Positions 30,277-31,784 of a stretch of DNA of 31,784 nt are shown here, in pieces (positions within the stretch are counted from its first letter, which is position 1; the number at the start of each line of letters is the position of its first letter). The notes beneath the pieces were generated by a model that saw only the letters and a list, made by a program, of their open reading frames with translations, did no database searches and was not told the DNA's origin. A program made the translations under genes and the position numbers. The DNA is from an uncultured Ignavibacteria bacterium (lineage in GTDB: Bacteria; Bacteroidota; Ignavibacteria; Tepidaquicellales; Tepidaquicellaceae): the NCBI GenBank assembly GCA_937974175.1, contig CALJIG010000061.1, forward strand, positions 1-31,784, read 5' to 3'.

Positions 30277-31569
30277 TCACGTATTTATTCCGATTCTGAT
30301 GATTTTTTCGCCATATCTTGATTTCAGCTTATCCAGCTCATAATAAGGGAATTTTACATCTTTCTTAAAAAGGTCTAGATTTCTTTCAAAAGTATCCAGA
30401 TGCAAATCGAAAACAAATATTCCGAATGTTCTGATGCGGTAATAATCGGATGGCTGCCTTAGCCTGTAGTAGATGTGTTGAGCGGCTTCAAAAATCTCAT
30501 TATCCCTGTTTGTGTAAGCCGGAAATCGATGCTCCCCGCCCGTGTAGCTTAAGTCATCATATCGTATAGAAAAGCTTATACCGCCTGCTACAAGCTGCTT
30601 GCTTCGCATCTTACGGCAGATGTACTCTGCAAGGTAGCGGATTTCCCGCTCGGCATCAGGAGAGTTTGTTACCGGATTCATCACTGTATGGTTATGCCCA
30701 AGGCATTTCTCTTTTTCCGTCTTAACAAATATGCCTGAAGTATCTTCACCTCGTGCGCACTTGCGGAATACAATTCCGTTTATGCCGAACTCCTTACGCA
30801 TACGTACTTCATTCGATTGTGCAAGGTCTCCTATTGTAGTGATTCCCATTGCCAGAAGACGGCGGTAAATCCGCCTGCCAACTCCCCAAAGTTTATCGGC
30901 CGGCAGCTTTAGAATTCTCTCGGGCTTGCCGAATTCTATAGGAGTAAATCCGTTTGGCTTATCAAGTTTGCTTGCAGCTTTTGCATAAGATTTATTATAT
31001 GATGCTCCGATAGATACAAAAAGTCCAAGCTCATCCCATATAGCTTTCTTTACTTTTTCTCCCAGCTCTTTTGCTTCATCAAAATTCCTTACTATATCAG
31101 AGCCCTCCATAAAACACTCATCAATGCTGTATTGCTCTACGCAGTCATGGGGAAAATACTCCTTTAAAATAGTTAATACATCTAATAATGTTCGCTCGTA
31201 TTTTGGTCCGTTACACGGAAGAGATATCAGAGTCGGGCAGATTTTTTTTGCATCGATAACGGATATGCCTGTAGAGACTCCATACTTTCTTGCCTCATAA
31301 GAAGCCGTCATAACAATGCCGGCATTCGAATCTTCCCATCCGCCGACTGATACGGGCTTGCCTTTTAGCTCGGGATTATCGCGCTGCTCTACCTGGGCAA
31401 AGAACGCATCCAAATCAAGATGATAAAAAACTTTCCTGCTGTTATCTTTAAGCCCTAAATCAAACTCTTTTATATGGGGAAAAGAATAGGCAGGTAATAT
31501 TCTTACCCTCCTGAAATTCTGAGCATGCTTTTCCCCTTCCCGCGGAATAAAAAATTGTGAGCTAATCAT
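30277..31569 (-). CDS. dinB: Y-family DNA polymerase (DinB / Pol IV-like)
   Basis: This is a translesion DNA polymerase of 430 residues. The catalytic carboxylates are present: Asp52 in LDLDAFFAQVE and Asp151/Glu152 in YSIDECF. Phe57, just before AQVE, fills the steric-gate position that excludes ribonucleotides. The thumb helix-hairpin-helix region (KLPADKLWGVGRRIYRRLLAMGITTIGDLA) and a little-finger domain follow. Unlike typical Pol IV, about 46 residues precede the first catalytic strand, with no internal methionine between; that leader (SQFFIPREGEKHAQNFRRVRILP) is basic and unrecognised. I see no obvious clamp-binding motif at the C-terminus. No LexA-type box is evident upstream. It is convergent with the T9SS triplet. 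Confidence 0.93.
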   Translation of the reverse strand: MISSQFFIPREGEKHAQNFRRVRILPAYSFPHIKEFDLGLKDNSRKVFYHLDLDAFFAQVEQRDNPELKGKPVSVGGWEDSNAGIVMTASYEARKYGVSTGISVIDAKKICPTLISLPCNGPKYERTLLDVLTILKEYFPHDCVEQYSIDECFMEGSDIVRNFDEAKELGEKVKKAIWDELGLFVSIGASYNKSYAKAASKLDKPNGFTPIEFGKPERILKLPADKLWGVGRRIYRRLLAMGITTIGDLAQSNEVRMRKEFGINGIVFRKCARGEDTSGIFVKTEKEKCLGHNHTVMNPVTNSPDAEREIRYLAEYICRKMRSKQLVAGGISFSIRYDDLSYTGGEHRFPAYTNRDNEIFEAAQHIYYRLRQPSDYYRIRTFGIFVFDLHLDTFERNLDLFKKDVKFPYYELDKLKSRYGEKIIRIGINT

Positions 31570-31697
31570 ACCTTAAATTATATAGGCAGATTAATTTAAG
31601 CAATGGTAAAATTTCATAATAAGTATAAAAAATCCAATATTATGCCTTTTATTTATGGGTAAATTTTGATAATTTGTTCATTCTACCAATGATGTAA

Positions 31698-31783
31698 GCC
31701 CGGGTGGCGGAACTGGTAGACGCGCAGGACTTAAAATCCTGTTGCCTGTAAAGGCAGTATCGGTTCGATTCCGATCCCGGGCA
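31698..31783 (+). tRNA. tRNA-Leu (anticodon TAA)
   Basis: The acceptor stem GCCCGGG (31698-31704) pairs with CCCGGGC (31776-31782), followed by the discriminator A (31783). The anticodon stem CAGGA/TCCTG encloses CTTAAAA with anticodon TAA at 31732-31734, reading UUA codons. A long class II variable arm (TGCC/GGCA stem) and the T-loop GGTTCGATTCC are present, as expected for leucine. One further C at the window edge could begin an encoded CCA end. A TTTG at 31665 and TACCAATG at 31684 loosely fit the Bacteroidota -33/-7 promoter pattern. Confidence 0.96.
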
Positions 31784-31784
31784 C

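Overview
This window looks like chromosomal DNA of an AT-rich member of the Ignavibacteria/Kapabacteria/Chlorobi side of the Bacteroidota (FCB) group. The main clue is five secreted proteins ending in a type IX secretion (T9SS) sorting domain with the N-Y-P-N-P-F-N-P signature. Other clues are a TonB receptor with a carboxypeptidase-like regulatory domain, weak or absent Shine-Dalgarno sequences at most starts, and many short overlaps between genes. The lineage is an inference from gene style. There is no rRNA, and the only tRNA is a Leu(TAA) gene running off the right edge.

Layout. Positions 80-2886 (minus) hold a small membrane protein coupled to a large secreted Asp-box propeller. A gene-poor, repeat-bearing gap follows to about 3770. 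From 3772 to 13336 all genes are on the plus strand: a membrane-anchored dihaem cytochrome c; two tandem GNAT acetyltransferases; a small ABM-like protein; a PAP2 phosphatase; a VTC2/GDPGP-like phosphorylase homologue; thymidylate kinase; an S41 C-terminal processing protease; PurK; a DUF2007-like protein; and an M19 dipeptidase. A TetR regulator with a perfect palindromic operator then leads a two-gene unit with a TonB-dependent receptor (13398-16363). Next come a second DUF2007-like protein, an S51 peptidase/SnoaL fusion, a deoxyribonucleotidase and glucose-6-phosphate isomerase, then a HEAT/cyclophilin fusion and an M12B-like secreted metalloprotease. A 40-residue membrane microprotein lies on the minus strand at 24858-24980. 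Three tandem, overlapping T9SS cargo genes fill 25290-29574. A tandem-repeat block separates them from a convergent dinB-type polymerase, and tRNA-Leu closes the window.

The housekeeping genes (tmk, purK, pgi, dinB, tRNA) make this an ordinary core-genome stretch. The less ordinary material is (a) the cargo triplet, whose signal peptides and 246-nt tails are nearly identical while the middles differ; (b) intergenic palindromic elements, including a cloverleaf-shaped one at 8139-8245 and two whose loops are mutually complementary (3183-3276, 19889-19942); (c) 11-bp-phased GTTAC and CCGAC direct-repeat pairs found in two distant gaps, embedded in a roughly 97-bp tandem repeat in the second; and (d) the microprotein. 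I see no defence system, CRISPR array, prophage or intact insertion sequence.
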